A DNA stretch of 64,000 nucleotides from Marinomonas arctica (GTDB taxonomy: Bacteria; Pseudomonadota; Gammaproteobacteria; Pseudomonadales; Marinomonadaceae), in contig NZ_QHJF01000017.1 of assembly GCF_003259225.1 (NCBI RefSeq), forward strand, positions 1 through 64,000. Direction: 5' to 3'. Both the position numbers and the translations under genes were made by a program. This document shows, piece by piece, positions 8,693 to 17,434 of the stretch. Position 1 is the stretch's first letter, and every line of letters begins with the position of its first letter. The notes beneath the pieces were generated by a model. It did not search any database. It was not told where the DNA came from and saw only the letters and a program-made list of their open reading frames with translations.

Positions 8693-9076
8693 ATGAGCAC
8701 TATTCCAGACAATCTAAAATACGCAGACTCTCATGAGTGGGTTTTAGACAACGGTGACGGCACTGTCACTGTGGGCATTACCGACCATGCGCAAGACCTA
8801 CTTGGCGACGTTGTTTACGTTGAGTTGCCAGAAGTAGGCGCAGAAGTCGTCGCGACAGAGCAGTTTTCTCTAGTAGAATCTGTTAAAGCGGCGTCTGATA
8901 TTTATGCTCCAGTGAATGGTGAAGTCATTGCAGTGAATGACGCCCTGAACGATGCGCCAGAACTGATCAACGAAGCGCCTTATGAAGGTGCATGGATTGC
9001 CAAAATCAAGCTAAGCAACACAGCGGATCTTGATAAGCTACTTGATGCTGCAGGCTATTCAGCCACTATCGAATAG
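8693..9076 (+). CDS. gcvH: Glycine cleavage system H protein (lipoyl carrier)
   Basis: 127-residue lipoyl protein that shuttles the aminomethyl group from GcvP to GcvT. The lipoylated Lys is K65 in ESVKAAS, matching E. coli K64. AAAGAGG lies 9 bases before the ATG, inside the 3' side of the terminator region. It is followed by gcvP after 79 bp that hold a 9-bp hairpin. Confidence 0.96.
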   Translation: MSTIPDNLKYADSHEWVLDNGDGTVTVGITDHAQDLLGDVVYVELPEVGAEVVATEQFSLVESVKAASDIYAPVNGEVIAVNDALNDAPELINEAPYEGAWIAKIKLSNTADLDKLLDAAGYSATIE

Positions 9077-9085
9077 TCTCAAATA

Positions 9086-9119
9086 TAGGCTCTCCCTCCA
9101 TCTCAGTATTGAGAGCCTA
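9086..9119 (+). other. Hairpin in the gcvH-gcvP spacer
   Basis: TAGGCTCTC (9086-9094) pairs perfectly with GAGAGCCTA (9111-9119) over a 16-nt loop. No T-run follows, so it is not a standard terminator; an RNA-stability or processing element is possible. Confidence 0.5.
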
Positions 9120-9155
9120 ATCTCCCAGATTTTTATCTTAATAGGTGATTGAACC

Positions 9156-12020
9156 ATGACTTCGTGCATCCGCGATTTGTTAAATAACGATGAATTTATT
9201 GCCCGCCATATTGGCCCTGATGAATCAGAACAAGCCAAAATGCTGGCAACGATCGGCATAAATAGCCTTCCAGAACTAATCGAAAAAACCGTTCCAGAAG
9301 CCATTCGTCAAGCAAATCTAGACCTTTCAGCTACACCTATTAGCGAAAGCGAAGCGCTTGCACAACTTAAAGCCATTGCCAATCAAAATAAAGTGGCACG
9401 TTCTTTTATCGGCATGGGTTACCACGACACGCATGTGCCATCCCCTATTTTGCGCAACCTATTAGAAAACCCAGGTTGGTATACAGCATACACACCTTAC
9501 CAACCCGAAATTTCTCAAGGTCGCTTGGAAGCACTGTTAAACTTCCAGCAAGTCATTATCGATCTAACCGGCATGGAAATATCCAACGCCTCTTTGTTGG
9601 ACGAAGCCACAGCGGCGGCCGAAGCCATGACACTCATGAAACGCTCAAACCGTAAAAAGAGCGACACATTGTTCGTTGCCAGCCACTGCTTGCCACAAAC
9701 CATTGACGTTGTTAAAACACGTGCTGAGCTATTAGACATAGAAGTCATTGTGGATGACATCGCTAACTTTGCACAACATGATGTATTTGGCGCGATTTTC
9801 CAATATCCAGGCATTGATGGCACCGTTGCCGATTTGACGACCGTGATCGCACAAGCACACGAACAAGATGCTCTTGTGAGTATTGCAGTGGATTTACTGT
9901 CTCTTGTTCTATTGAAATCTCCAGGCGAAATGGGCGCAGACATTGTATTTGGTTCTGCACAACGCTTTGGCGTCCCAATGGGCTTTGGCGGACCTCACGC
10001 GGCTTTCTTAGCAACCAAAGACGCGTTCAAACGCTCCATGCCAGGTCGCGTTATCGGCGTTTCTAAAGACAGCCATGGCAAACCCGCGCTTCGTATGGCA
10101 ATGCAAACTCGCGAGCAACATATTCGCCGCGAAAAAGCGACATCAAACATTTGTACTGCTCAAGCATTACTTGCCATGATGGCTGGCTTCTATGCGGTTT
10201 ATCACGGCCCTGCTGGCCTTAAAAAAATTGCCAATCGCATCGCTGCACTGACAAATTGCTTTGCTAACGCCATTCACAAACAAGGCTTTACAACCAACGC
10301 AAGCTACTTTGATACCGTCATCGTCAATACGGGTGATCAAACAGACAGTATTATGGCAAAAGGCGCGGCGAAGTTAATGAACTTCTACAAAATGTCTGAA
10401 GGCCAAGTATCTGTCGCGCTAAACGAAACCATCACACCAAACGACCTTATCGATTTGACAGAATGTTTCGGCGCAGAACTGTCATTAGAAGACATCACGA
10501 ATACTGAGGCGGCATATGGTTTTGATGCTGCCATGCTGCGTCAAGATGCCATCCTGACTCACCCAGTGTTTAACAGCCATCACAGCGAAACCGAATTGAT
10601 GCGCTACATGCACCAATTAGAAGTAAAAGACATCGCGCTAAACCAGAGTATGATTCCTCTTGGCTCGTGCACGATGAAGCTAAACGCAGCCTCTGAAATG
10701 ATCCCAGTGACTTGGGCTGAGTTTGGACGAATTCACCCATTTGCACCAAGCAATCAAGTTGCTGGCTACCACGCTTTATTGCAAGAGCTGGTTGAACTGC
10801 TTTCTAAGGCAACAGGTTATGACACCGTTTCTTTGCAACCAAACTCTGGTGCGCAAGGCGAATACGCGGGTCTGATTGCGATCGATAAATACCACAAATC
10901 TCGTGGTGATCATGAGCGTGATGTATGCTTGATCCCAAGTTCTGCCCATGGCACGAACCCAGCCTCTGCTGCACTGGCAGGCATGAAAGTGGTGATTGTT
11001 AAATGCGATGAAAATGGCAACATTGATTTGCTTGATCTTGCAGAAAAAGCTGAAAAATATGCCGCTGAACTAAGCTGTATCATGGCAACTTACCCATCGA
11101 CTCACGGTGTGTTCGAAGAACACATTCGCGAAGTCTGTGACATCGTTCATAAGTTTGGCGGTCAGGTATACATTGATGGCGCAAACCTAAACGCACTGGT
11201 CGGCGTCGCACCTCCAGGCACATTCGGTGGTGACGTGTCTCACCTTAACCTACACAAAACCTTCTGCATTCCACATGGTGGTGGCGGCCCTGGCATGGGT
11301 CCGATTGGTGTGAAATCTCACCTTGCGCCTTTCCTACCAGGTCATACAGTCGCGCCGGTGATGGGCATGCTTGAACAACACGGCGCGGTATCTGCTGCAC
11401 CGTACGGTAGCGCCAGCATTCTAGTAATCACTTGGATGTACATCAAAATGATGGGTGATAAAGGTTTACGTGATGCTACCTTTAATGCCATTTTGAATGC
11501 TAACTACATCGCCAAACGTCTAGGTGAACACTACCCTGTTCTTTACACTGGCAAAAACGGCACCGTGGCACATGAGTGCATTATCGACATTCGCCCACTA
11601 AAAGCAGAGTCAGGCATTAGCGAAGAAGACATCGCTAAACGTTTGATGGACTTTGGGTTCCACGCACCAACCATGTCTTTCCCTGTTGCTGGTACATTAA
11701 TGATCGAACCGACAGAATCAGAAAACATTGAAGAGCTAGATCGCTTCTGTGATTCCATGATTCAGATCCGCAAAGAGATCAGTAAAGTGCAAGCGGGCGA
11801 ATGGCCACTAGAAGACAACCCACTGGTTAACGCACCACATACTGCAGACAGCCTACTGGATATAGAATGGACGCACGCTTACTCTCGTAAAGAAGCGGCT
11901 TATCCATTGAACTGGATCAAGGCACGTAAATACTGGCCGTCCGTTGGACGTATCGACAACGTCTACGGTGACCGCAACTTATTCTGTGAATGCCCACCAA
12001 TTGATAGCTACGAAGATTAA
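9156..12020 (+). CDS. gcvP: Glycine dehydrogenase (decarboxylating), P protein
   Basis: 954-residue, single-chain P protein of the proteobacterial type with both halves fused. It decarboxylates glycine and loads the aminomethyl group on lipoyl-GcvH. The PLP Lys is K701 in HLNLHKTF, followed by the glycine-rich GGGGPGMGP loop; E. coli's is K706. The N-terminal RHIGP motif is present. Last gene of its operon, followed by a strong terminator. Confidence 0.96.
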   Translation: MTSCIRDLLNNDEFIARHIGPDESEQAKMLATIGINSLPELIEKTVPEAIRQANLDLSATPISESEALAQLKAIANQNKVARSFIGMGYHDTHVPSPILRNLLENPGWYTAYTPYQPEISQGRLEALLNFQQVIIDLTGMEISNASLLDEATAAAEAMTLMKRSNRKKSDTLFVASHCLPQTIDVVKTRAELLDIEVIVDDIANFAQHDVFGAIFQYPGIDGTVADLTTVIAQAHEQDALVSIAVDLLSLVLLKSPGEMGADIVFGSAQRFGVPMGFGGPHAAFLATKDAFKRSMPGRVIGVSKDSHGKPALRMAMQTREQHIRREKATSNICTAQALLAMMAGFYAVYHGPAGLKKIANRIAALTNCFANAIHKQGFTTNASYFDTVIVNTGDQTDSIMAKGAAKLMNFYKMSEGQVSVALNETITPNDLIDLTECFGAELSLEDITNTEAAYGFDAAMLRQDAILTHPVFNSHHSETELMRYMHQLEVKDIALNQSMIPLGSCTMKLNAASEMIPVTWAEFGRIHPFAPSNQVAGYHALLQELVELLSKATGYDTVSLQPNSGAQGEYAGLIAIDKYHKSRGDHERDVCLIPSSAHGTNPASAALAGMKVVIVKCDENGNIDLLDLAEKAEKYAAELSCIMATYPSTHGVFEEHIREVCDIVHKFGGQVYIDGANLNALVGVAPPGTFGGDVSHLNLHKTFCIPHGGGGPGMGPIGVKSHLAPFLPGHTVAPVMGMLEQHGAVSAAPYGSASILVITWMYIKMMGDKGLRDATFNAILNANYIAKRLGEHYPVLYTGKNGTVAHECIIDIRPLKAESGISEEDIAKRLMDFGFHAPTMSFPVAGTLMIEPTESENIEELDRFCDSMIQIRKEISKVQAGEWPLEDNPLVNAPHTADSLLDIEWTHAYSRKEAAYPLNWIKARKYWPSVGRIDNVYGDRNLFCECPPIDSYED

Positions 12021-12052
12021 TCTTCCAAGCTTCTAAAAAGTACTCGAAACCA

Positions 12053-12084
12053 AAAAGGTGAATCAGCAATGATTCACCTTTTTT
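12053..12084 (+). terminator. Intrinsic terminator after gcvP
   Basis: AAAAGGTGAATCA-GCAA-TGATTCACCTTTTTTT, a 13-bp stem with a U-run, about 33 bp after the gcvP stop. Confidence 0.9.
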
Positions 12085-12226
12085 TATTCGGTGCTGCCCC
12101 CCAACCTACCCAATGAAACAAATAAAAGTAATTTAAATAAAAATAATATTTAAATTATCAAATAGAATACCAACTTACGTCTCGTGCACGTGCATCGTGA
12201 GTGCGTAATGCACATTAAAAGAAAAA

Positions 12227-12982
12227 CTACTCTTTGCTTAACCCACGACCAAGCAGACTGAAATAATGATAAAAGGCTTGGTTAATTCGATGTCGCTGTT
12301 CGCCTTGAGGGTATAGACCCATTTTGGCTTCTTCAGAATAGCGGCTTCCTTTTACTAAAAAGGTACTGGTAGGTTTTGTGTCTTCAACGAAGGCTTCGAA
12401 GGCTCTTGCTGACATCTCTTCTGGTTTGGCGTAGTAGAGTATTTTTAGCTTTTGGTCTGCAAGGCGGGATGCTTGAAACAACTCACTCGGCTCATCACCA
12501 AGCTCATTTAACATTATGGCTTTAAAACAGTCTGCCAGTAAACCGTTTAAAGGATGAGGCCGATCATTTTTAGACAAGCGGATGGTGGCATTATTCAACC
12601 ATCTTTCAGAGGCGAATTGCGAAGGCAAAGTGTGCTGAAACATTTTTTCGCCCATGTAGTGGTCGAAAGCGTGAAACCATTCGTGTGCCAGGCTACCAGC
12701 ACCTGCATTTTTCGCGAGAGATAACTGTCTTGTAGCCGGTACATAATGCGCCGCAACACCTGGCCTACCACCTTTGCCATATTGAAGACCTAAAGTGCCA
12801 CGCAAAGAGATTAAATGCTCTGGCCCATGCAACACATCCATCAAGTCTTCTAGCGCACGATGAAAATTCACCGCCGCTCTGTCTCTTTCTTGCGGCGTTA
12901 CCCAACGCCCCATTTCAATACCACGGAAGTCGAACTGTCGACGGATCAATACAAAATTCATAGCAGAATAAACAGACGACAT
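12227..12982 (-). CDS. HExxH metallopeptidase-like protein (LPD1/CLCA_X-like)
   Basis: 251 residues, no signal peptide or membrane segment. An N-terminal FDFRGIEMGRWV block resembles the LPD1 domain of large polyvalent proteins, and HEWFHAFDH at 100-108 is an HExxH zinc-protease signature with further His/Asp candidates as third ligand. I recall chromosomal proteins of this sort annotated CLCA_X family; no function is known to me. A zinc hydrolase activity is inference from the motif. It follows the small exported-protein gene by about 20 bp on the same strand. Confidence 0.6.
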   Translation of the reverse strand: MSSVYSAMNFVLIRRQFDFRGIEMGRWVTPQERDRAAVNFHRALEDLMDVLHGPEHLISLRGTLGLQYGKGGRPGVAAHYVPATRQLSLAKNAGAGSLAHEWFHAFDHYMGEKMFQHTLPSQFASERWLNNATIRLSKNDRPHPLNGLLADCFKAIMLNELGDEPSELFQASRLADQKLKILYYAKPEEMSARAFEAFVEDTKPTSTFLVKGSRYSEEAKMGLYPQGEQRHRINQAFYHYFSLLGRGLSKE

Positions 12983-13002
12983 TCTGACTCATAACCACCC
13001 GA

Positions 13003-13467
13003 TTAACTAAGGCTAAATTGCTGGTTAAACTCCACAATTTTCGCATCACGCATTGCTTTTAATGCCAACAATTGATCTTCCACATTGCGTTTTGTCGCCT
13101 CGATCAAATCAACATCATTGCCGTGAGAAAGCTGGGCCAACTCATGCTCATAATGATCAAGCAAAGCGTCAAAATCATCTTGATATGCTTCTTCGACTAA
13201 CGCTAAAGCCATTTGGTGTTGGTAGCTTATTGGTTGTTCGGTACGCTTTTGAACATAAACCAGAGCATTATCTAAATACAATTGCTTAAGATCTTTGCTA
13301 GGAGATCTTGTATTACTCAGCGTATTTCTTCGCTCATCCGTAAACGCTCTAGTTTGAAGCACTTCTGCTTCATAACCGACACTTGCTTGAGCAAAACTAA
13401 CGGGCAACGCATTCAATACCAGAATGGCCGTGAGAGACTGCAATTTTTTAAGAAGTACTTTTTTCAT
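13003..13467 (-). CDS. Small exported protein of unknown function
   Basis: 154 residues. A signal peptide is visible (KK at the N-terminus, hydrophobic core about 9-25, likely cleavage after FAQA). The mature part is charged and helical, with no Cys and no motif that I recognise. The start at 13467 has AGAAGG 7 bases upstream; an in-frame ATG at 13563 would add 32 unlikely residues before the signal peptide. Possibly co-transcribed with the HExxH gene. Confidence 0.6.
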   Translation of the reverse strand: MKKVLLKKLQSLTAILVLNALPVSFAQASVGYEAEVLQTRAFTDERRNTLSNTRSPSKDLKQLYLDNALVYVQKRTEQPISYQHQMALALVEEAYQDDFDALLDHYEHELAQLSHGNDVDLIEATKRNVEDQLLALKAMRDAKIVEFNQQFSLS

Positions 13468-13576
13468 ACAAACCTTCTTACTTTTTATATATTTGCATTT
13501 GATTCTATTGAGCCTAGGCAACAAGAACAACCACCAGCACGCTGATGCACAATTAAATCTCATCTTTTCGCTTTAT

Positions 13577-14215
13577 CTAAGAAAGATAAATTTCCACCCG
13601 CTCTTTCCCCTTACCTACATTTTTTCGCTTCAATTTAATAAGCCCTAATTCTGCTGTACTTTTCACGTGCGTTCCACCACAAGGCACTTGCGCGAAGCCA
13701 TCAATCTTCCAGTAGCGACGCTCTTCATGTTGGTCTGAAAAATCTTTTTCAATCGACAAATCTGCATCAATCAACGACTGAGCCTGAGCTTCAATGTTTG
13801 GCAACAACGATAAAATACTTTCAGGCCATTCAAAGTCGATACGACTTTTATTTTCTGAGATATGAGCCCCCATTTTGGCTAGATTCGGTAATGTCTTATA
13901 AAACAACTCCAAGACAAGCTCCGCAGCAAAATGCAAACGCATTAGGTTGTATCGACGGGGCCAGTCTATTTTAACGAGAACGGCTTGACCAACATAAAAA
14001 GTTGGGGGTTCGGCAAGCGTATAAAGAATAGATTGGCCTATCTTTTCTGCTTTGATCACATCATGACCACCAATACTGCCCGAATCACTTTCTTGCCCTC
14101 CAGACTCAGCATAAAAAATAGTTTCTGCAAGCTGAACTTGATTATGGACAACGTAGGTAACACTTGTTACCAATTCAGTTTGATATGGATCTACCCAAAA
14201 CTGCTTTATGGTCAT
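13577..14215 (-). CDS. AlaX-type alanyl-tRNA editing protein with altered zinc motif
   Basis: 212 residues related to the editing domain of alanyl-tRNA synthetase, which removes Ser or Gly wrongly charged to tRNA-Ala. ESGGQESD near 37 and CGGTHV near the C-terminus are family motifs. The usual HxxxH zinc motif reads HFAAE (H95, E99), so the second His is Glu. Start at 14215 because GAGG lies 5 bases upstream; the ATG at 14230 has none. Stand-alone gene; activity is uncertain given the substitution. Confidence 0.75.
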   Translation of the reverse strand: MTIKQFWVDPYQTELVTSVTYVVHNQVQLAETIFYAESGGQESDSGSIGGHDVIKAEKIGQSILYTLAEPPTFYVGQAVLVKIDWPRRYNLMRLHFAAELVLELFYKTLPNLAKMGAHISENKSRIDFEWPESILSLLPNIEAQAQSLIDADLSIEKDFSDQHEERRYWKIDGFAQVPCGGTHVKSTAELGLIKLKRKNVGKGKERVEIYLS

Positions 14216-14581
14216 TTTTGCCTCGCGCATTCAATTGTCTACTATTAATACAATAAGATGATGATAAAGCTAAGTGATATATCAACAATCGCCTAAAAAC
14301 CGCTAGGCAAAACTTGTAATGTTTGATGTGTTTCAACTTATATGTCCAATCGGTCAAAACTGTCGTCAGCTGCGCACAGAACCCCCTCATAATTGAGCGT
14401 CTTTATGGCAAAACTATGCATAAAAAAAGTTTTTTTTGACGTTTTAAACCTTTTTCTGACCAAAAAGACAGCATTTAAAAATGGTGATTTTATTTCATCA
14501 ATAAAGTGAAAATATGTCGTTTGTTGAGCAAATTTCATCCGCTTATGATCGCGACATTCATCATCCTAAGAGGAAATTGTC
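14216..14581. other. AT-rich intergenic region, no supported gene
   Basis: About 365 bp between alaX and the 51-aa ORF. It is rich in A and T runs. A candidate sigma-70 promoter reading right lies at its end (TTGTTG 14521-14526, 17-bp spacer, TATGAT 14544-14549). A minus-strand frame at 14338-14538 has no ribosome site or recognisable motif and was left out. Confidence 0.5.
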
Positions 14582-14737
14582 ATGGCAACAACAACGAAAA
14601 AAATCACCTTAAAAACCGTAAAAAAAGCCTTATCTCGTGCTTACGCCGTCTATATGATGAAAGACACGTTTAAGAATTTACCCACACTAAAAATAGAAGG
14701 CGTTAGACGGATTGATTGGAGTGGTTGCGATTTATAG
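14582..14737 (+). CDS. Small basic protein, 51 aa, unrecognised
   Basis: ATG at 14582, TAG at 14735-14737. AAGAGGAAAT lies 6 bases before the ATG and a fair promoter ends 33 bp upstream. The peptide begins MATTTKKITLKTVKKALS: seven Lys/Arg in the first 20 residues, then an aromatic stretch (AYAVYMM) and a more neutral end (DWSGCDL) with one Cys. No membrane segment. An inverted repeat follows (14765-14775/14783-14793). The good start site makes me think it is translated; function unknown. Confidence 0.5.
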   Translation: MATTTKKITLKTVKKALSRAYAVYMMKDTFKNLPTLKIEGVRRIDWSGCDL

Positions 14738-14764
14738 TTGCTTACATCCCTTCCTCTTTGATGC

Positions 14765-14793
14765 TTTGGTAAGTCATGACACGACTTACCAAA
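14765..14793. repeat. Inverted repeat upstream of the lipase gene
   Basis: TTTGGTAAGTC and GACTTACCAAA are 11-bp perfect arms around a 7-nt loop. No T-run on either side, so it may be a protein site, or a hairpin stabilising the end of the small-ORF transcript. Confidence 0.5.
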
Positions 14794-14880
14794 AGTTTCA
14801 GCGCACAAGAAACTACTGTTCGACATAACCAATTTTTAGTACCCTGCGCCTTCCTTTTATTATGGTGCTCAAATCCCCTA

Positions 14881-15750
14881 ATGTTAAAAAATGCGCTTCT
14901 CTGTCTATTGCTTATCCTTACCGTGTCTTTTCAGCCGCTCATGGCTGCCCCCGATTTTGTCGCCATAAAAGCCCAAGCCCAATTAGCAGAAGATACCTAC
15001 CTAGAAGCCCATACACTTGAACAACGACTCGAAGAACAAGGCCAATCATTACTTCATCAGTCTATTATTCCTTTGTCTCAAGTAAGCTACTTTTTGAGTC
15101 GTGCCAATGGTGTTCAGACCATTGCTATTAGAGGTACGGCAAATTTAGAAAATGCCATGTTGGATTTGGACCTAGAATTACAACCAGACAGCCTATTGAA
15201 TATAAAGCTGCATCAGGGCTTTGGATCTGGAGCAAAGGCGGTTTACGAAGATATCCAGCCTTTTCTTAGTAAAGAACACCCCATCCACCTAACAGGACAC
15301 AGTTTAGGTGGCGCTATTGCGGTCATTCTTGCCATGTACTTAGAAAAAGACGGCTTTGCTGTTGAACAAGTCATTACCTTTGGTCAACCTAAAGTGACGA
15401 ATGCCACAGGCGCCAAAATGTTTAGCCGCCTGCCACTGACACGAGTTGTCACACCAAACGATATTGTGCCACTGGTTCCACCCATCAGCCCAATGCAAAT
15501 TAAAGACTTAGATATTTTCTGGCATATGGGCGAAGAAGTTATTCTGCTTGGCGGCAAAACATTCACCCAAACAAATGGCATAAAAAGTATGCTAAGAGCC
15601 ACTAAATTCACCACTTCTATACCAAACGAACAAAATCTCATCGCTCACAAAATGACAACTTATGTAAACTTAATTGAAGCGCTACAAACCACTCCGCAAG
15701 AAATGCCTTATAAAACTGACATTAGCCTATTCGGCTTTTCACTCGATTAG
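14881..15750 (+). CDS. Exported class 3 lipase family protein
   Basis: 289 residues with an N-terminal signal peptide (hydrophobic about 5-20, cleavage near MAA). The alpha/beta-hydrolase nucleophile elbow is GHSLGG with Ser141; TPNDIVPLVPP supplies the likely Asp, and the His is probably near HKMTTY. Pfam Lipase_3 type. The ATG at 14881 is chosen since it directly precedes the signal peptide; the frame is open back to an ATG at 14776, which would put 35 extra residues before it. Substrate is unknown. Confidence 0.75.
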   Translation: MLKNALLCLLLILTVSFQPLMAAPDFVAIKAQAQLAEDTYLEAHTLEQRLEEQGQSLLHQSIIPLSQVSYFLSRANGVQTIAIRGTANLENAMLDLDLELQPDSLLNIKLHQGFGSGAKAVYEDIQPFLSKEHPIHLTGHSLGGAIAVILAMYLEKDGFAVEQVITFGQPKVTNATGAKMFSRLPLTRVVTPNDIVPLVPPISPMQIKDLDIFWHMGEEVILLGGKTFTQTNGIKSMLRATKFTTSIPNEQNLIAHKMTTYVNLIEALQTTPQEMPYKTDISLFGFSLD

Positions 15751-16175
15751 GGCATCCCACTTATTGCTGCAATCTAGGCCATAACCTCGCCCTTGAACTA
15801 GATATTTCCATTCTATATTTAACAATCATGAGGGCGCTATAGTGTGATGCAAAAGTCATCAATTAGCGCTCGCTGCCAATAAAAAGCATCCTTACACTCA
15901 GTCTCTTTGTTATTTTCTTAATTCTTCTATTTCTTAAGAAAATAACTTAAATCATTGTTTTTATTAAAATTTATCTTCGATCAAGACAAATAAATAACGA
16001 GATCAAGAAAATTGGCACTTGACTAAGTTAGTTATACATCATACAACTTATTAAAGGTGTAGTGAAACAGCGTTTTAATTTTAAAGTTTAAGCGTTTTAG
16101 TAGATTCTCAAACACCTTATTTAAGCATTAAAAAGTCTCTTAAAAGATAAAAATACTAAACAGGATACTTACTTT
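15751..16175. other. Intergenic region with regulatory signals for the enolase/ABC operon
   Basis: 425 bp without a supported gene and very AT-rich. The right part carries the candidate promoter and palindrome at 16019-16047. TTTCTTAA/TTAAGAAA runs near 15920-15950 form another weak inverted repeat. Confidence 0.5.
16019..16047 (+). promoter_or_regulatory. Candidate promoter overlapped by a GTTxTA-N5-TAxAAC palindrome
   Basis: TTGACT (16019-16024) is a good -35, followed after 17 bp by TACAAC as -10. The 17-bp interrupted palindrome GTTATACATCATACAAC (16031-16047) covers the spacer end and -10. Such short T/A-rich dyads are typical of GntR/FCD repressor sites; no such regulator lies in the window. 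Confidence 0.45.
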
Positions 16176-17330
16176 ATGATCATTAAATCCATTTCAGTGG
16201 ACGTTTTTACTTTTCTTAGCCGTCGATCAGTAGACACCGCAGGCCATGCTCACCCAGGTGATGAAAAGCCAACTAAAATGGCTATGCTGCGAATTACAAC
16301 CGAATCTGGTGACGAAGGTTATGCTTTTGGCCCACCAGAAGTAATACGGAAACACATCCTCGACGCCTTCGCTCGTAAAGTCCTGATTGGACAAAATGCC
16401 ATGCATAGGGAGCGTTTGTGGCAAGAGCTGGCTCACTGGCAACGTGGCAGCGCGGGACAACTAACAGATCGTGCTCTAGCGTTAATTGAGCAAGCGTTAT
16501 GGGATCTTATTGGTCGTAAATTTAACACGCCTGTTTATCAATTACTTGGCGGATACCGCGATAAAGTTTTAGCGTATGGCAGTACCATGTGTGGTGACGA
16601 ACTAAAAGGCGGTCTAGCGACACCAGAGGATTACGCTCGCTTCGCTGAGACATTGGTAAAACGTGGTTACAAAGCCATCAAACTGCATACTTGGATGCCT
16701 CCTGTATCTTTTGCTCCTAGCCCAAAAATGGATATTCAAGCCTGCGCGGCAGTGCGTGAAGCCGTTGGCCCTGACATCGCCTTAATGCTTGATGGATATC
16801 ATTGGTACAGCCGCACTGACACGTTCAAAATTGGTAAAGCACTAGAACGCCTAAATTTTGAATGGATAGAAGAACCCATGCCGGAAGAATCCACGGAGTC
16901 TTATGCATGGCTCGCCAAAAACCTAGATATTCCTGTTTTAGGCCCAGAGTCACTTTCTGGTAAACATTTTAGTCGTGCCAGTTGGGTTAAAAATGAAGCC
17001 TGTGACATTTTACGAGCGGGCGTGGCAGGTGTTGGCGGTATTGGGCCCTGCATGAAGGTTTCCCACCTTGCCGATTCTTTCGGTATGAATTGTGAAATCC
17101 ACGGTAACGGTGCCGCTAACCTTGCGGTGGTGGGTGCGATCAAAAACTGCGCTTGGTATGAGCGTGGATTGCTTCATCCCTTCCTAGAATACGATGACGT
17201 TCCAGCCTATCTAAATAGTATCGTCGACCCTATGGATAAGGACGGTTATGTCCACCTCCCTCAAAGACCAGGTCTGGGTGAAGACATTAACTTCGAATAC
17301 ATAGCTAACAATACGGTAGAAACCTATTAA
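16176..17330 (+). CDS. Enolase-superfamily (mandelate racemase-like) sugar-acid enzyme
   Basis: 384 residues. Mandelate-racemase subgroup architecture: N-terminal capping domain, then barrel. Metal ligands are likely D206 (LDGYHW), E232/E233 (WIEEP) and E258 (GPESL); the His-Asp dyad is H309 (EIHGNG) with D277 (CDILRAG). The second-strand motif is K169-L-H171, a KxH form instead of the common KxK. These enzymes usually dehydrate or racemise acid sugars. Placed first, about 100 bp ahead of a complete Dpp-type importer, it probably acts on what that importer brings in. Substrate cannot be read from sequence. Confidence 0.8.
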   Translation: MIIKSISVDVFTFLSRRSVDTAGHAHPGDEKPTKMAMLRITTESGDEGYAFGPPEVIRKHILDAFARKVLIGQNAMHRERLWQELAHWQRGSAGQLTDRALALIEQALWDLIGRKFNTPVYQLLGGYRDKVLAYGSTMCGDELKGGLATPEDYARFAETLVKRGYKAIKLHTWMPPVSFAPSPKMDIQACAAVREAVGPDIALMLDGYHWYSRTDTFKIGKALERLNFEWIEEPMPEESTESYAWLAKNLDIPVLGPESLSGKHFSRASWVKNEACDILRAGVAGVGGIGPCMKVSHLADSFGMNCEIHGNGAANLAVVGAIKNCAWYERGLLHPFLEYDDVPAYLNSIVDPMDKDGYVHLPQRPGLGEDINFEYIANNTVETY

Positions 17331-17434
17331 TCAACTGACATTAAAATGAAACGCCGTTGCCACTTGTTTAAAACCAACAAAGAAGACAAGCCAGCGGCCA
17401 TGCTTATCCATTACAAAAATAAAGAGGAAGCAAA

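Noticed and set aside
12185-12215. GTGCA/TGCAC dyads after gcvP
   Set aside because: Short, imperfect and without T-run; likely chance in a GC-rich island.
14338-14538. 66-codon minus-strand ORF between alaX and the 51-aa gene
   Set aside because: No ribosome site, no motif, Phe/Lys-rich from AT-rich DNA.
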